A stretch of 6,375 bases of DNA, taken from positions 1 through 6,375 of the forward strand of contig JAGVFE010000131.1 in NCBI GenBank assembly GCA_020057765.1, given 5' to 3'. Below, in pieces: positions 1 through 4,025 of the stretch (position 1 is the first letter of the stretch; every line of letters begins with the position of its first letter). The notes below the pieces were generated by a model. It worked only from the letters and a program-made list of their open reading frames with translations. It had not been told where the DNA came from and did no database searches. Origin of the DNA: Candidatus Woesebacteria bacterium. Lineage in GTDB: Bacteria > Patescibacteriota > Microgenomatia > UBA10105 > UBA927. Position numbers and translations under genes: made by a program.

Positions 1-2
1 CG

Positions 3-8
3 TATAAT
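3..8 (+). promoter_or_regulatory. -10 box of a leaderless promoter for the HAD-like gene
   Basis: A perfect TATAAT lies six bases upstream of the ATG at 15. With the usual 6-8 base distance from -10 box to transcription start, the mRNA would begin at or within a base or two of the start codon, so the transcript should be leaderless. No Shine-Dalgarno is present. The -35 region falls outside the window, so the promoter is only half visible. Confidence 0.6.
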
Positions 9-14
9 TTACGT

Positions 15-548
15 ATGACTATTCTTATCTTTACCGAGGGAACGGTTTTAATGCACGGATCTGCGAAAGGGAAAACTCGTGAGCAAATCGTCCAACAAAG
101 CAAAAAGTTCGGAATTCAGACGGTAGTAAGATTCTTTCCGGGTGGAATTCATGATTATCAAAGTTATATTCCTGTCCATAACGCTGTAGAGAGAATTAAG
201 AAATGGAAAGAACAAGGAGCGACTATTTATTACCTTTCTTCACGGCGAGTTAAAGAAGAAATTGAAGCAATCAGGAATGTTTTAAAGAAATATTGTTTCC
301 CAGGCTCTCAAAATTTGTTATATCGCCAACAAGGTGAGGAGTATAACGATGTCGCCGAAAAACTCATGCCAGACATTTTAATAGAAGACGACTGCGAGAG
401 CATCGGGGGAGAGAAGGAAATGACGTATACTCACATGAGTGACGACGCTAAACCAAGAGTGCACTCAATAGCAGTTAAAAAGTTCAGCGGAATAGACTAT
501 TTACCAGATAGTATGGACCAACTGAAAGCGTACTCGGGTAGGCCCTGA
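15..548 (+). CDS. HAD-like hydrolase-fold protein with degenerate motif I
   Basis: A 177-residue soluble protein that resembles the haloacid dehalogenase (HAD) fold. What can be seen: a hydrophobic first strand running into IFTEGTVL (residues 5-12) where HADs have DxDGT, an LSSR segment (74-77) at the end of a second strand like HAD motif II, and PDILIEDD (119-126) resembling the acidic motif IV before a helix. The nucleophilic Asp of motif I is absent (Phe/Thr at that place) and the second Asp is Glu, so classic phosphotransfer chemistry is unlikely; it may bind a phosphorylated ligand or nucleotide without hydrolysing it, or use another mechanism. The start at 15 is chosen because the -10 box sits exactly one leaderless distance away; the next ATG (51) has no ribosome site and would delete the first strand. 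It appears monocistronic: a 75-base gap with its own promoter precedes the next gene. Family placement is by motif reading only. Confidence 0.65.
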   Translation: MTILIFTEGTVLMHGSAKGKTREQIVQQSKKFGIQTVVRFFPGGIHDYQSYIPVHNAVERIKKWKEQGATIYYLSSRRVKEEIEAIRNVLKKYCFPGSQNLLYRQQGEEYNDVAEKLMPDILIEDDCESIGGEKEMTYTHMSDDAKPRVHSIAVKKFSGIDYLPDSMDQLKAYSGRP

Positions 549-576
549 CTTCCTCCACGGCGCGGAGCCGATTCTG

Positions 577-606
577 TTGCAACTTGCACCGGTAGTAGTG
601 TATTAT
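577..606 (+). promoter_or_regulatory. Putative sigma70-type promoter for the membrane-anchored protein
   Basis: TTGCAA (577-582) and TATTAT (601-606) are separated by 18 bases, a near-consensus housekeeping arrangement. Transcription would begin near 613, immediately before or within the Shine-Dalgarno, giving a leader of about 11 bases. The call rests on consensus matching alone. Confidence 0.4.
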
Positions 607-623
607 CTTTGTAAGGAGGCATT

Positions 624-1208
624 ATGTCTGAAAATACTAAAGGAGATGCAGCTTCAACAAAATCTTCCGGGATGAAACCCGTTGTTGTTCTCATAATTGG
701 CGGTGTTGTTATTCTTTTTGTGGTAGGTTTGGCAATACAGTTTTTTGTAAAAAAAGCCGGCACATCGCTCCTCTCGGGAGTCATAGAGAATAAAACCGGG
801 GTAAAAACGAATCTAGGGGATATCGAAAAAGGGAAGGTAACATTCACGGATACCAAGACCGGGCAAACGGTTAACATCGGGGGAGAAAAATTGCCGGATA
901 CATTTCCCAAAGATTTTCCAATATATCCGGGAGCCAAAGTGGTCGCTGCCGTGTCCAATGCCCAGCAGGGAAAAGGAAACGGGTTTCTCGTGACATTTAC
1001 GGCTCCGGATGGACATGGACTTGACAAGGTCGTTCCATTCTATAAGAACGGGCTAATCACAAGCGGATGGACGATTATATCTTCCTTTGATTCGGATATT
1101 ATGCAATCTTGGGTAATTGCCAAGGGCACCACAGAAGGCAGCGTTTCTATAACAACCTCCGCAAGGGACCCACTGACAATTGTCGTGACACTTGGGGAAA
1201 AAGAATAA
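624..1208 (+). CDS. Single-pass membrane-anchored extracytoplasmic protein, function unknown
   Basis: A 194-residue protein not assigned to a named family. It has a short Ser/Thr/Lys-rich cytoplasmic N-terminus, one strong transmembrane helix at about residues 19-42 with no cleavage motif and no lipobox Cys, followed by two lysines. The remainder is a predicted extracytoplasmic domain rich in beta-prone segments. The segment around 90-106 (LPxxFPKDFPIYPGAKV) is a compact, probably conserved entry motif to the C-terminal domain, where Val/Thr/Ser-rich strands alternate with turns. The start at 624 is fixed by AAGGAGG at 613-619 with a four-base spacer. It faces the leftward Nudix gene with ten bases between the stop codons, inside a shared terminator hairpin. 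The anchored, secreted domain suggests a cell-surface or envelope role; anything more specific would be a guess. Confidence 0.8.
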   Translation: MSENTKGDAASTKSSGMKPVVVLIIGGVVILFVVGLAIQFFVKKAGTSLLSGVIENKTGVKTNLGDIEKGKVTFTDTKTGQTVNIGGEKLPDTFPKDFPIYPGAKVVAAVSNAQQGKGNGFLVTFTAPDGHGLDKVVPFYKNGLITSGWTIISSFDSDIMQSWVIAKGTTEGSVSITTSARDPLTIVVTLGEKE

Positions 1209-1222
1209 TCCTACCGGATTAT
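1205..1222. terminator. Convergent hairpin spanning two stop codons (bidirectional terminator)
   Basis: ATAATCC (1205-1211), loop TACC, GGATTAT (1216-1222) forms a perfect seven-pair stem. It contains the TAA of the rightward gene (1206-1208) and the complement of the Nudix stop (1219-1221). On the minus strand the stem is followed by TTCTTTTT (1204-1197), giving a good rho-independent terminator for the Nudix operon. On the plus strand the following tract is only moderately T-rich, so termination there should be weaker. Confidence 0.55.
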
Positions 1223-1674
1223 GATTTGTCTTTGAGTCTTTTTTGCTTCAGAGCTTCGTCTATTAAAAAAACCTGATTACTTCGAAGGAGAGGCATTGCA
1301 TCTTGCGCAAAAAAGCCATATTCCGATACTTCACCGCTGGGAGCAAATTCACCGCCAATAAACACGCCCACAAAACACATATCCAGGCGGGACCCCTCGC
1401 GGTCGGTTCGGGTCTTGAGCATATCGTCAGCGCTGACTACCAAGGCAGATTCCTCTTTTACTTCCCGCTCCAAAGCCTCGGCTGGGTGTTCCCCTGCTTT
1501 TAGATATCCACCCGGTAGGCTCCAGGATTGTTTTCTATAGGTATGTTTAAAGAGCAGGACTTCGTTTTTGTCATTAAAAATTACCCCGGTCACCCCAACC
1601 AGAAATTGACTCTGAAACAAACGCATGATAAACAGCTGGATATTTTTAGGAAGCTTTTTGAAAAGCGACTTCAT
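1219..1674 (-). CDS. Nudix hydrolase
   Basis: A 151-residue Nudix-fold pyrophosphohydrolase, the usual length for the family, expected to cleave a nucleoside diphosphate linked to another moiety (oxidised or surplus nucleotides, sugar nucleotides) using Mg2+. The Nudix box GX5EX7REUXEEXGU is nearly intact: G56, E62, R70-E71 and E74-E75 are present, with Ala77 in the place of the last Gly. An amphipathic, Lys-rich N-terminal helix (1-20) precedes the core strand. The gene is the second of a leftward pair: its ATG overlaps the TGA of the lapA-like gene by four bases (ATGA), and no Shine-Dalgarno is visible, so it is probably translated by coupling from the upstream gene. It ends inside the convergent terminator. 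Substrate cannot be told from the sequence. Catalytic competence is likely; the box lacks no acidic residue. Confidence 0.9.
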   Translation of the reverse strand: MKSLFKKLPKNIQLFIMRLFQSQFLVGVTGVIFNDKNEVLLFKHTYRKQSWSLPGGYLKAGEHPAEALEREVKEESALVVSADDMLKTRTDREGSRLDMCFVGVFIGGEFAPSGEVSEYGFFAQDAMPLLRSNQVFLIDEALKQKRLKDKS

Positions 1675-2018
1675 AGCGCGTTTGAATCTTGGGGTTCGAT
1701 AACCGTGGAGTTATTTTTAAGCCGTTCGTTTTCCAGCTCCAGTTGGTGGATTCGTTTAGTCAAACTAACGATGTCACTGTTGCCTTGTTTGATTTTATTG
1801 TCTTTTCCGTGCATAGCGAAGGCGGTAAAAATTGAATGGACAAGATAAATAAGAAACGCCAAGCCCAGTCCCGTGAGAAGAGAACCAATGATGATATAGA
1901 AGAGGGGAATGTCAGAAAATGTATATGTTCCAAGGTGTAATGGTACCAGCATCAAATTGTTTTGCGATAGATACGCCATGATTGCACCAACAACTAATAA
2001 AAAGATTAGTTTAAGCAT
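1671..2018 (-). CDS. LapA domain (DUF1049) membrane protein
   Basis: A 115-residue inner-membrane protein with the LapA/DUF1049 layout: a first transmembrane helix (about 3-18), a QNN turn followed by hydrophobic strand-like VPLHL (25-29), a second helix (about 38-64), then a charged cytoplasmic coiled-coil tail (about 80-102, with heptad-like Leu/Ile spacing in SLTKRIHQLELENERLK). E. coli LapA (YciS) works with LapB in regulating lipopolysaccharide synthesis, but the domain is widespread in bacteria without that pathway, and no LapB is seen here. It heads a leftward two-gene operon with the Nudix gene (four-base overlap). The promoter lies only eight bases from the ATG, so the mRNA should be leaderless or nearly so; no Shine-Dalgarno is present. 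Its promoter shares a 66-bp divergent region with an RHH regulator gene, suggesting joint control. Confidence 0.8.
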   Translation of the reverse strand: MLKLIFLLVVGAIMAYLSQNNLMLVPLHLGTYTFSDIPLFYIIIGSLLTGLGLAFLIYLVHSIFTAFAMHGKDNKIKQGNSDIVSLTKRIHQLELENERLKNNSTVIEPQDSNAL

Positions 2019-2026
2019 TAGTGAGT

Positions 2027-2055
2027 AGTATACACGCTATATTGATACTCGACAA
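2027..2055 (-). promoter_or_regulatory. Leftward promoter of the lapA-Nudix operon
   Basis: On the minus strand TTGTCG (2055-2050) and TATACT (2032-2027) are separated by 17 bases. The -10 box ends eight bases before the ATG at 2018, so transcription should start at about 2020. The -35 box overlaps that of the rightward RHH promoter by five bases, so the two promoters should compete for polymerase. Confidence 0.55.
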
Positions 2056-2077
2056 GTACTACATCTAGTTGTAGTAT
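2049..2077 (+). promoter_or_regulatory. Rightward promoter of the RHH gene and downstream operon
   Basis: TCGACA (2049-2054) and TAGTAT (2072-2077) are separated by 17 bases. The -10 ends seven bases before the ATG at 2085, again a leaderless spacing. The -10 match is only moderate (4 of 6), as is common for regulated promoters. The spacer and -10 are covered by the palindrome at 2057-2076. Confidence 0.45.
2057..2076. promoter_or_regulatory. Operator-like palindrome in the divergent promoter region
   Basis: TACTACA (2057-2063) and TGTAGTA (2070-2076) are perfect inverted arms around a central CTAG (2065-2068), so 18 of 20 positions are symmetric; only the T/T pair at 2064/2069 breaks the symmetry. 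The palindrome overlaps the spacer and -10 box of the RHH promoter. A further copy of one half-site (GTAGTATA, 2025-2032, matching 2071-2078) lies on the -10 box of the lapA promoter. Position and symmetry fit autoregulation by the adjacent RHH protein. Confidence 0.55.
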
Positions 2078-2084
2078 ATGAAGT

Positions 2085-2258
2085 ATGACAACTAATGACA
2101 AACAACGGGTAACCCTCTTTGTAATCCCAGACTTATTAACACACGCCCGAGCGCAAGCTGTCGTTGAAGGACGGAGTTTAACTGATTTAGTAGAAAAGGC
2201 GTTATTGAAGTATCTACCGAAGGCAACAGTAATAAAGAAGGTTGATATAACCAAATAA
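2085..2258 (+). CDS. Small ribbon-helix-helix (CopG/Arc-like) DNA-binding protein
   Basis: A 57-residue protein with the ribbon-helix-helix layout: a charged N-terminus, a strand of alternating residues (QRVTLFVIP, 7-15), helix A (about 16-28, DLLTHARAQAVVE), the Gly of the turn (29), then helix B starting SLTDLVEKALLKYL (31-44) in the typical S/T-hxxhhxxA pattern, and a short basic tail. RHH proteins dimerise through the strand and insert it into the major groove at palindromic sites. The ATG at 2085 follows the putative -10 box by seven bases, and no Shine-Dalgarno exists, so it is probably translated from a leaderless mRNA. Its TAA at 2256-2258 abuts the ribosome site of the YggT gene, marking the start of an operon. 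No toxin partner is adjacent, so an antitoxin role is not supported; transcriptional (auto)regulation of this operon and perhaps of lapA is the better inference. Confidence 0.75.
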   Translation: MTTNDKQRVTLFVIPDLLTHARAQAVVEGRSLTDLVEKALLKYLPKATVIKKVDITK

Positions 2259-2267
2259 AGGAGGTGA
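2258..2267 (+). promoter_or_regulatory. Full-length consensus Shine-Dalgarno of the YggT gene
   Basis: AAGGAGGTGA matches the complete complement of the usual 16S rRNA 3' end. It begins at the last base of the RHH stop codon, six bases before the ATG at 2274. It fixes that start and gives very strong ribosome recruitment right behind the regulator. Confidence 0.8.
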
Positions 2268-2273
2268 AAAAAT

Positions 2274-2738
2274 ATGACGCAACAACAAGACACGGAAGTA
2301 CAGGAAGTCACGAGCGTGTCGGCTCCTACCACCTCCCAACAGGTTGTGCGGCGGACGAAAGTCGTGAGGCCGGGAGTTACTACGGAAACACCACAAAAGA
2401 CGTATGAAACGAAAAAAGCAATATTCCGAAGCTATCAAGTGATATGGTACATCGTGGGAGTTATCGAAGTACTTCTTGCATTTCGGGTAGTACTCAAGCT
2501 TCTGGGAGCAAATACGTATAGCGGATTTACCAATTTTATCTATACCATCAGCGGGCCGTTTGCACTCCCTTTTGCTGGAATTTTGGGGACTTCCGTTAGT
2601 TCAGATATGGTTTTGGAATGGTCGACGCTTATCGCGATGGCCGTTTATGTAGTCCTAGCCTACGGGATAGTCGAACTCTTGCAGCTCGTGAAACCAACGA
2701 CACCGCAGGAAGTGGAACAAACAGTAGATAACCCGTAA
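2274..2738 (+). CDS. YggT family membrane protein
   Basis: A 154-residue protein with a hydrophilic, Gln/Thr/Val-rich cytoplasmic N-terminal tail (1-50) and a YggT-like membrane core: helix 1 (about 54-76, with the LAFRVVLKLLGAN sequence typical of the family), a re-entrant or short second segment around 85-107 (FTNFIYTISGPFALPFAGILG), and a last helix (about 114-139) ending in a short Thr/Glu-rich tail. YggT proteins are implicated in osmotic tolerance and, in Gram-positives and cyanobacteria, in envelope and division-site organisation; the exact role here is unknown. The N-terminal extension is longer than in classic YggT repeats, and only one YggT unit is present rather than two. It is the second gene of the RHH-headed run, 15 bases after the regulator. 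Confidence 0.8.
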   Translation: MTQQQDTEVQEVTSVSAPTTSQQVVRRTKVVRPGVTTETPQKTYETKKAIFRSYQVIWYIVGVIEVLLAFRVVLKLLGANTYSGFTNFIYTISGPFALPFAGILGTSVSSDMVLEWSTLIAMAVYVVLAYGIVELLQLVKPTTPQEVEQTVDNP

Positions 2739-2776
2739 GAAAGCCGCCAAGCGGGGCGAAGGGAGGTGAAAAATAT

Positions 2777-2992
2777 ATGACAACAATAGTTAATAGTCCA
2801 ACTCCTTCGGGAGATAGCAATGGAGGCAGCAGCATGTTGATAGGAGTAGTGGTCCTTATAGGATTTGTATTGATACTTTTATACTTTGGGCTTCCGGTAT
2901 TAAGAAATATGCAGCCGGCTCAGATCAATCTTCCGGCACCACAGATAGTTTTACCGGACAAGATTGACGTGAATGTAACGCAACCAAAGTAA
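2777..2992 (+). CDS. Small single-pass membrane protein, unknown function
   Basis: A 71-residue protein that I do not recognise as a named family. Residues 1-19 are polar and Gly/Ser/Pro/Asn-rich, one transmembrane helix spans about 20-42 with a Pro near its end (40), and the C-terminal 25 residues have alternating Pro and aliphatic residues, suggesting an extended, beta-prone tail. Most likely N-in or N-out anchored with the tail exposed; orientation is undecided (a single Arg43 after the helix hints that the C-terminus may be cytoplasmic). The start is set by GGGAGGTGA (2761-2769), seven bases before the ATG. The 38-base gap after YggT contains only the ribosome site and a small GC-rich inverted repeat, so co-transcription is probable. 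Confidence 0.75.
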   Translation: MTTIVNSPTPSGDSNGGSSMLIGVVVLIGFVLILLYFGLPVLRNMQPAQINLPAPQIVLPDKIDVNVTQPK

Positions 2993-3003
2993 GAAAAACA
3001 CAC

Positions 3004-3028
3004 AAAAAAGCCTGCCTTTGCTGGCAGG
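3004..3028 (-). terminator. Minus-strand rho-independent terminator inside the rightward operon
   Basis: CCTGCC (3011-3016) and GGCAGG (3023-3028) form a perfect six-pair GC stem with a six-base loop. Read on the minus strand the stem is followed by C and six Ts (3009-3004), which is the correct terminator polarity. On the plus strand no T-tract follows, so rightward transcription should pass. It would stop antisense transcription entering the YggT region from the right. Confidence 0.45.
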
Positions 3029-3051
3029 ATGGAAAGTGAGGTGAATAAAGT

Positions 3052-3303
3052 ATGGGCATTATTCTTTGGATTATTTTTGGAGCACTGGCCGGATGGATTG
3101 CATCCATCATCATGAAAACGGATGCCAGTCAGGGCACGATAATGGACATTATTATGGGTGTCATTGGTGCCATGGTGGGAGGGTTTCTCATGAGTTTGAT
3201 TGGCCAAACAGGGGTAACCGGATTTAATCTGTACAGCATGGTGGTTGCCGTCATCGGCGCAGTGGTCGTCATTTATGTTGGCCGCATGATGCGGAATGGA
3301 TAA
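3052..3303 (+). CDS. GlsB/YeaQ/YmgE family stress-response membrane protein
   Basis: An 83-residue protein of the transglycosylase-associated (GlsB/YeaQ/YmgE) family, of normal length. It has three Gly-rich transmembrane helices: about 3-21 with the family GALAGWIASIIMK pattern, about 31-51 with the MDIIMGVIGAMVGGFL core, and about 59-77 ending in a basic tail. Members are small inner-membrane proteins induced in stress and stationary phase; their biochemical activity is not established, and the 'transglycosylase' label is historical. The ATG at 3052 follows GAGGTGA (3038-3044) with a seven-base spacer, in the same style as its operon neighbours. Confidence in the family is high because the Gly spacing is characteristic. 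Confidence 0.93.
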   Translation: MGIILWIIFGALAGWIASIIMKTDASQGTIMDIIMGVIGAMVGGFLMSLIGQTGVTGFNLYSMVVAVIGAVVVIYVGRMMRNG

Positions 3304-3306
3304 AAT
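3278..3306 (+). promoter_or_regulatory. Possible internal promoter before the first structured leader
   Basis: TTGGCC (3278-3283) and TAAAAT (3301-3306) are 17 bases apart; the -10 box overlaps the GlsB stop codon. Transcription would start near 3313 and would include the whole structured leader. Weak -35 match; consensus reading only. Confidence 0.3.
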
Positions 3307-3315
3307 GGGTAAAAA

Positions 3316-3400
3316 TAGGATATATGATTGCCCGCCTAAGCTTAGCATTCGGCTTTACAGAACTATTCGTTCACGCCTCATGCAGCGCTTGGTCGGCGGG
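3316..3400 (+). repeat. Structured leader element, copy A (upstream of the YtxH-like gene)
   Basis: Related to copy B at 3748-3828 by ordered blocks: TAGGA, GATTG, GCCT, CTT, TTCGGCTTTAC, ACTATTCGT and CTCA-N3-AGCG. Its central hairpin pairs GAAC (3360-3363) with GTTC (3369-3372) around the loop TATTC; an outer helix GGC (3351-3353) pairs with GCC (3375-3377). CCCGCC (3331-3336) and GGCGGG (3395-3400) can close the whole element. Both inner helices are kept in copy B with different bases. Likely a transcribed 5' regulatory RNA or processing site; no known class recognised. Confidence 0.5.
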
Positions 3401-3405
3401 TCCAA

Positions 3406-3440
3406 GAAAGAGTAATTCCGTCAGAACGGAAAACTCTTTC
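3406..3440 (+). promoter_or_regulatory. Strong RNA hairpin just before the YtxH-like ribosome site
   Basis: GAAAGAGT (3406-3413) pairs with ACTCTTTC (3433-3440), and TTCCGT (3416-3421) pairs with ACGGAA (3426-3431), around the tetraloop CAGA, with a two-by-one A internal loop between the helices. Fourteen base pairs end four bases before the Shine-Dalgarno at 3445. No T-run follows, so it is not a terminator; mRNA stabilisation, RNase processing or translational control are possible. Copy B lacks it. Confidence 0.6.
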
Positions 3441-3460
3441 TAAGAGGAGGTGAAAAATAT

Positions 3461-3745
3461 ATGACAGACTTACATCAAAAAAAAGCAGCAAAGAACTCAA
3501 ATACAGTTGGTGCCATAGTAGCCGGAATTGCCGGGGTGGTCGCTGTAGGGGCTGCTGTAGTTGCTGCGGTGGTTATGAGTGATAAGAAAAATCAAAAGAA
3601 AGTAAAAGATGCGTGGGTTGGTGCAAAAGAAAAAGTTGGCGAGTATATGGATACAATAAAGTCACAACCGATTGTCGAAAAGAGCGTACAGAAGTTAGGG
3701 GAAGTAGTGAATGATACAAAAAAGAAGATAGAGGGGAAGGGATAA
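3461..3745 (+). CDS. YtxH-like membrane-anchored helical protein
   Basis: A 94-residue protein with a Lys/Asn/Gln-rich N-terminus (1-15), one Gly/Ala/Val-rich transmembrane helix (about 16-39), and a long, highly charged amphipathic helical region (40-94) rich in Lys, Glu and Val. This is the arrangement of YtxH/general-stress proteins, which are small membrane-tethered helical proteins of unclear activity. The sequence is low in complexity, so the family label is by architecture more than by motif. Start at 3461 is fixed by AGGAGGTGA (3445-3453), seven bases upstream. Unlike its neighbours it follows a 157-base gap holding a structured leader and a strong hairpin, so its expression may be adjusted separately from the genes before it. 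Confidence 0.65.
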   Translation: MTDLHQKKAAKNSNTVGAIVAGIAGVVAVGAAVVAAVVMSDKKNQKKVKDAWVGAKEKVGEYMDTIKSQPIVEKSVQKLGEVVNDTKKKIEGKG

Positions 3746-3747
3746 AG

Positions 3748-3828
3748 TAGGAATCGGATTGATAGCCTGTCTTCCCAGCCTTACTTTTCGCCTTACCTAC
3801 TATTCGTAGCGCGGCTCAAAGAGCGGCC
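3748..3828 (+). repeat. Structured leader element, copy B (upstream of the DUF3096 gene)
   Basis: Shares block order with copy A (TAGGA, GATTG, GCCT, TTCGCCTTAC, ACTATTCGT, CTCA-N3-AGCG). Hairpin CTAC (3797-3800) pairs with GTAG (3806-3809) around the identical loop TATTC, and outer GCC (3790-3792) pairs with GGC (3813-3815). Compared with copy A the paired bases differ but pairing is kept. A direct repeat GCCTTAC occurs at 3778-3784 and 3790-3796. The A-copy's closing GC helix and second hairpin are missing. Confidence 0.5.
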
Positions 3829-3847
3829 TTTAGAGGAGGTGAAAGAT

Positions 3848-3991
3848 ATGAATATTTCTACGACAAATTTAAGTCCTTTGGCGTCGTTGGTCTTTGGTAT
3901 ATTAATCCTTATTTTTCCGAGATTTCTTAATTATCTTATCGCCGGTTACCTGATTATAGTTGGCGTAATCGGACTAGGCTTGATACGATAA
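3848..3991 (+). CDS. DUF3096 family small membrane protein
   Basis: A 47-residue protein that reads as the DUF3096 family: a short polar N-terminus, LSPLASLVFGILILIFPRFLNYLIAGYLIIVGVIGLGLI, i.e. two hydrophobic helices (about 10-23 and 29-45) joined by the conserved Pro-Arg-Phe-Leu-Asn-Tyr turn (24-29). Length is normal for the family (about 50). Function is unknown; members are integral membrane proteins often seen beside other small stress-membrane proteins, as here. The ATG at 3848 has AGGAGGTGA (3834-3842) five bases upstream. Its stop context (GATAAAAGTAGGA, 3987-3999) closely matches that of the preceding gene (GATAAAGTAGGA, 3741-3752), suggesting that gene junctions in this run were copied. 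Confidence 0.82.
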   Translation: MNISTTNLSPLASLVFGILILIFPRFLNYLIAGYLIIVGVIGLGLIR

Positions 3992-4011
3992 AAGTAGGAC
4001 ATCATAATTAC

Positions 4012-4020
4012 AGGAGGTGA
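4012..4020 (+). promoter_or_regulatory. Shine-Dalgarno that decides the cupin start
   Basis: AGGAGGTGA lies five bases before the ATG at 4026. A GTG at 4017, in frame with the same gene, sits within this site, so it cannot be the start; the protein begins at 4026. Confidence 0.85.
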
Positions 4021-4025
4021 TAACG

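Noticed and set aside
497..1027. Long minus-strand ORF (176 residues) opposite the anchored protein
   Set aside because: No ribosome site, no domain-like composition; the plus-strand gene has a promoter, Shine-Dalgarno and transmembrane helix.
2085..2258. RHH protein as the antitoxin of a toxin-antitoxin pair
   Set aside because: Neither neighbour (YggT, LapA-like) resembles a toxin such as RelE, ParE, PIN or MazF; an operon regulator is the simpler reading.
2920..3348. Minus-strand ORF (142 residues) across the GlsB gene
   Set aside because: His/Asn-rich translation typical of the antisense of a Gly-rich membrane protein; it also crosses the minus-strand terminator.
3330..3404. tRNA-like outline in copy A (seven-base ends that pair, TCCA at the 3' side, 75 bases, CTATTCG loop)
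   Set aside because: There is no TTC-containing T-loop, no T-stem, no GG in the D-loop, and copy B lacks the acceptor-like pairing. The shape fits a leader RNA better than a tRNA.
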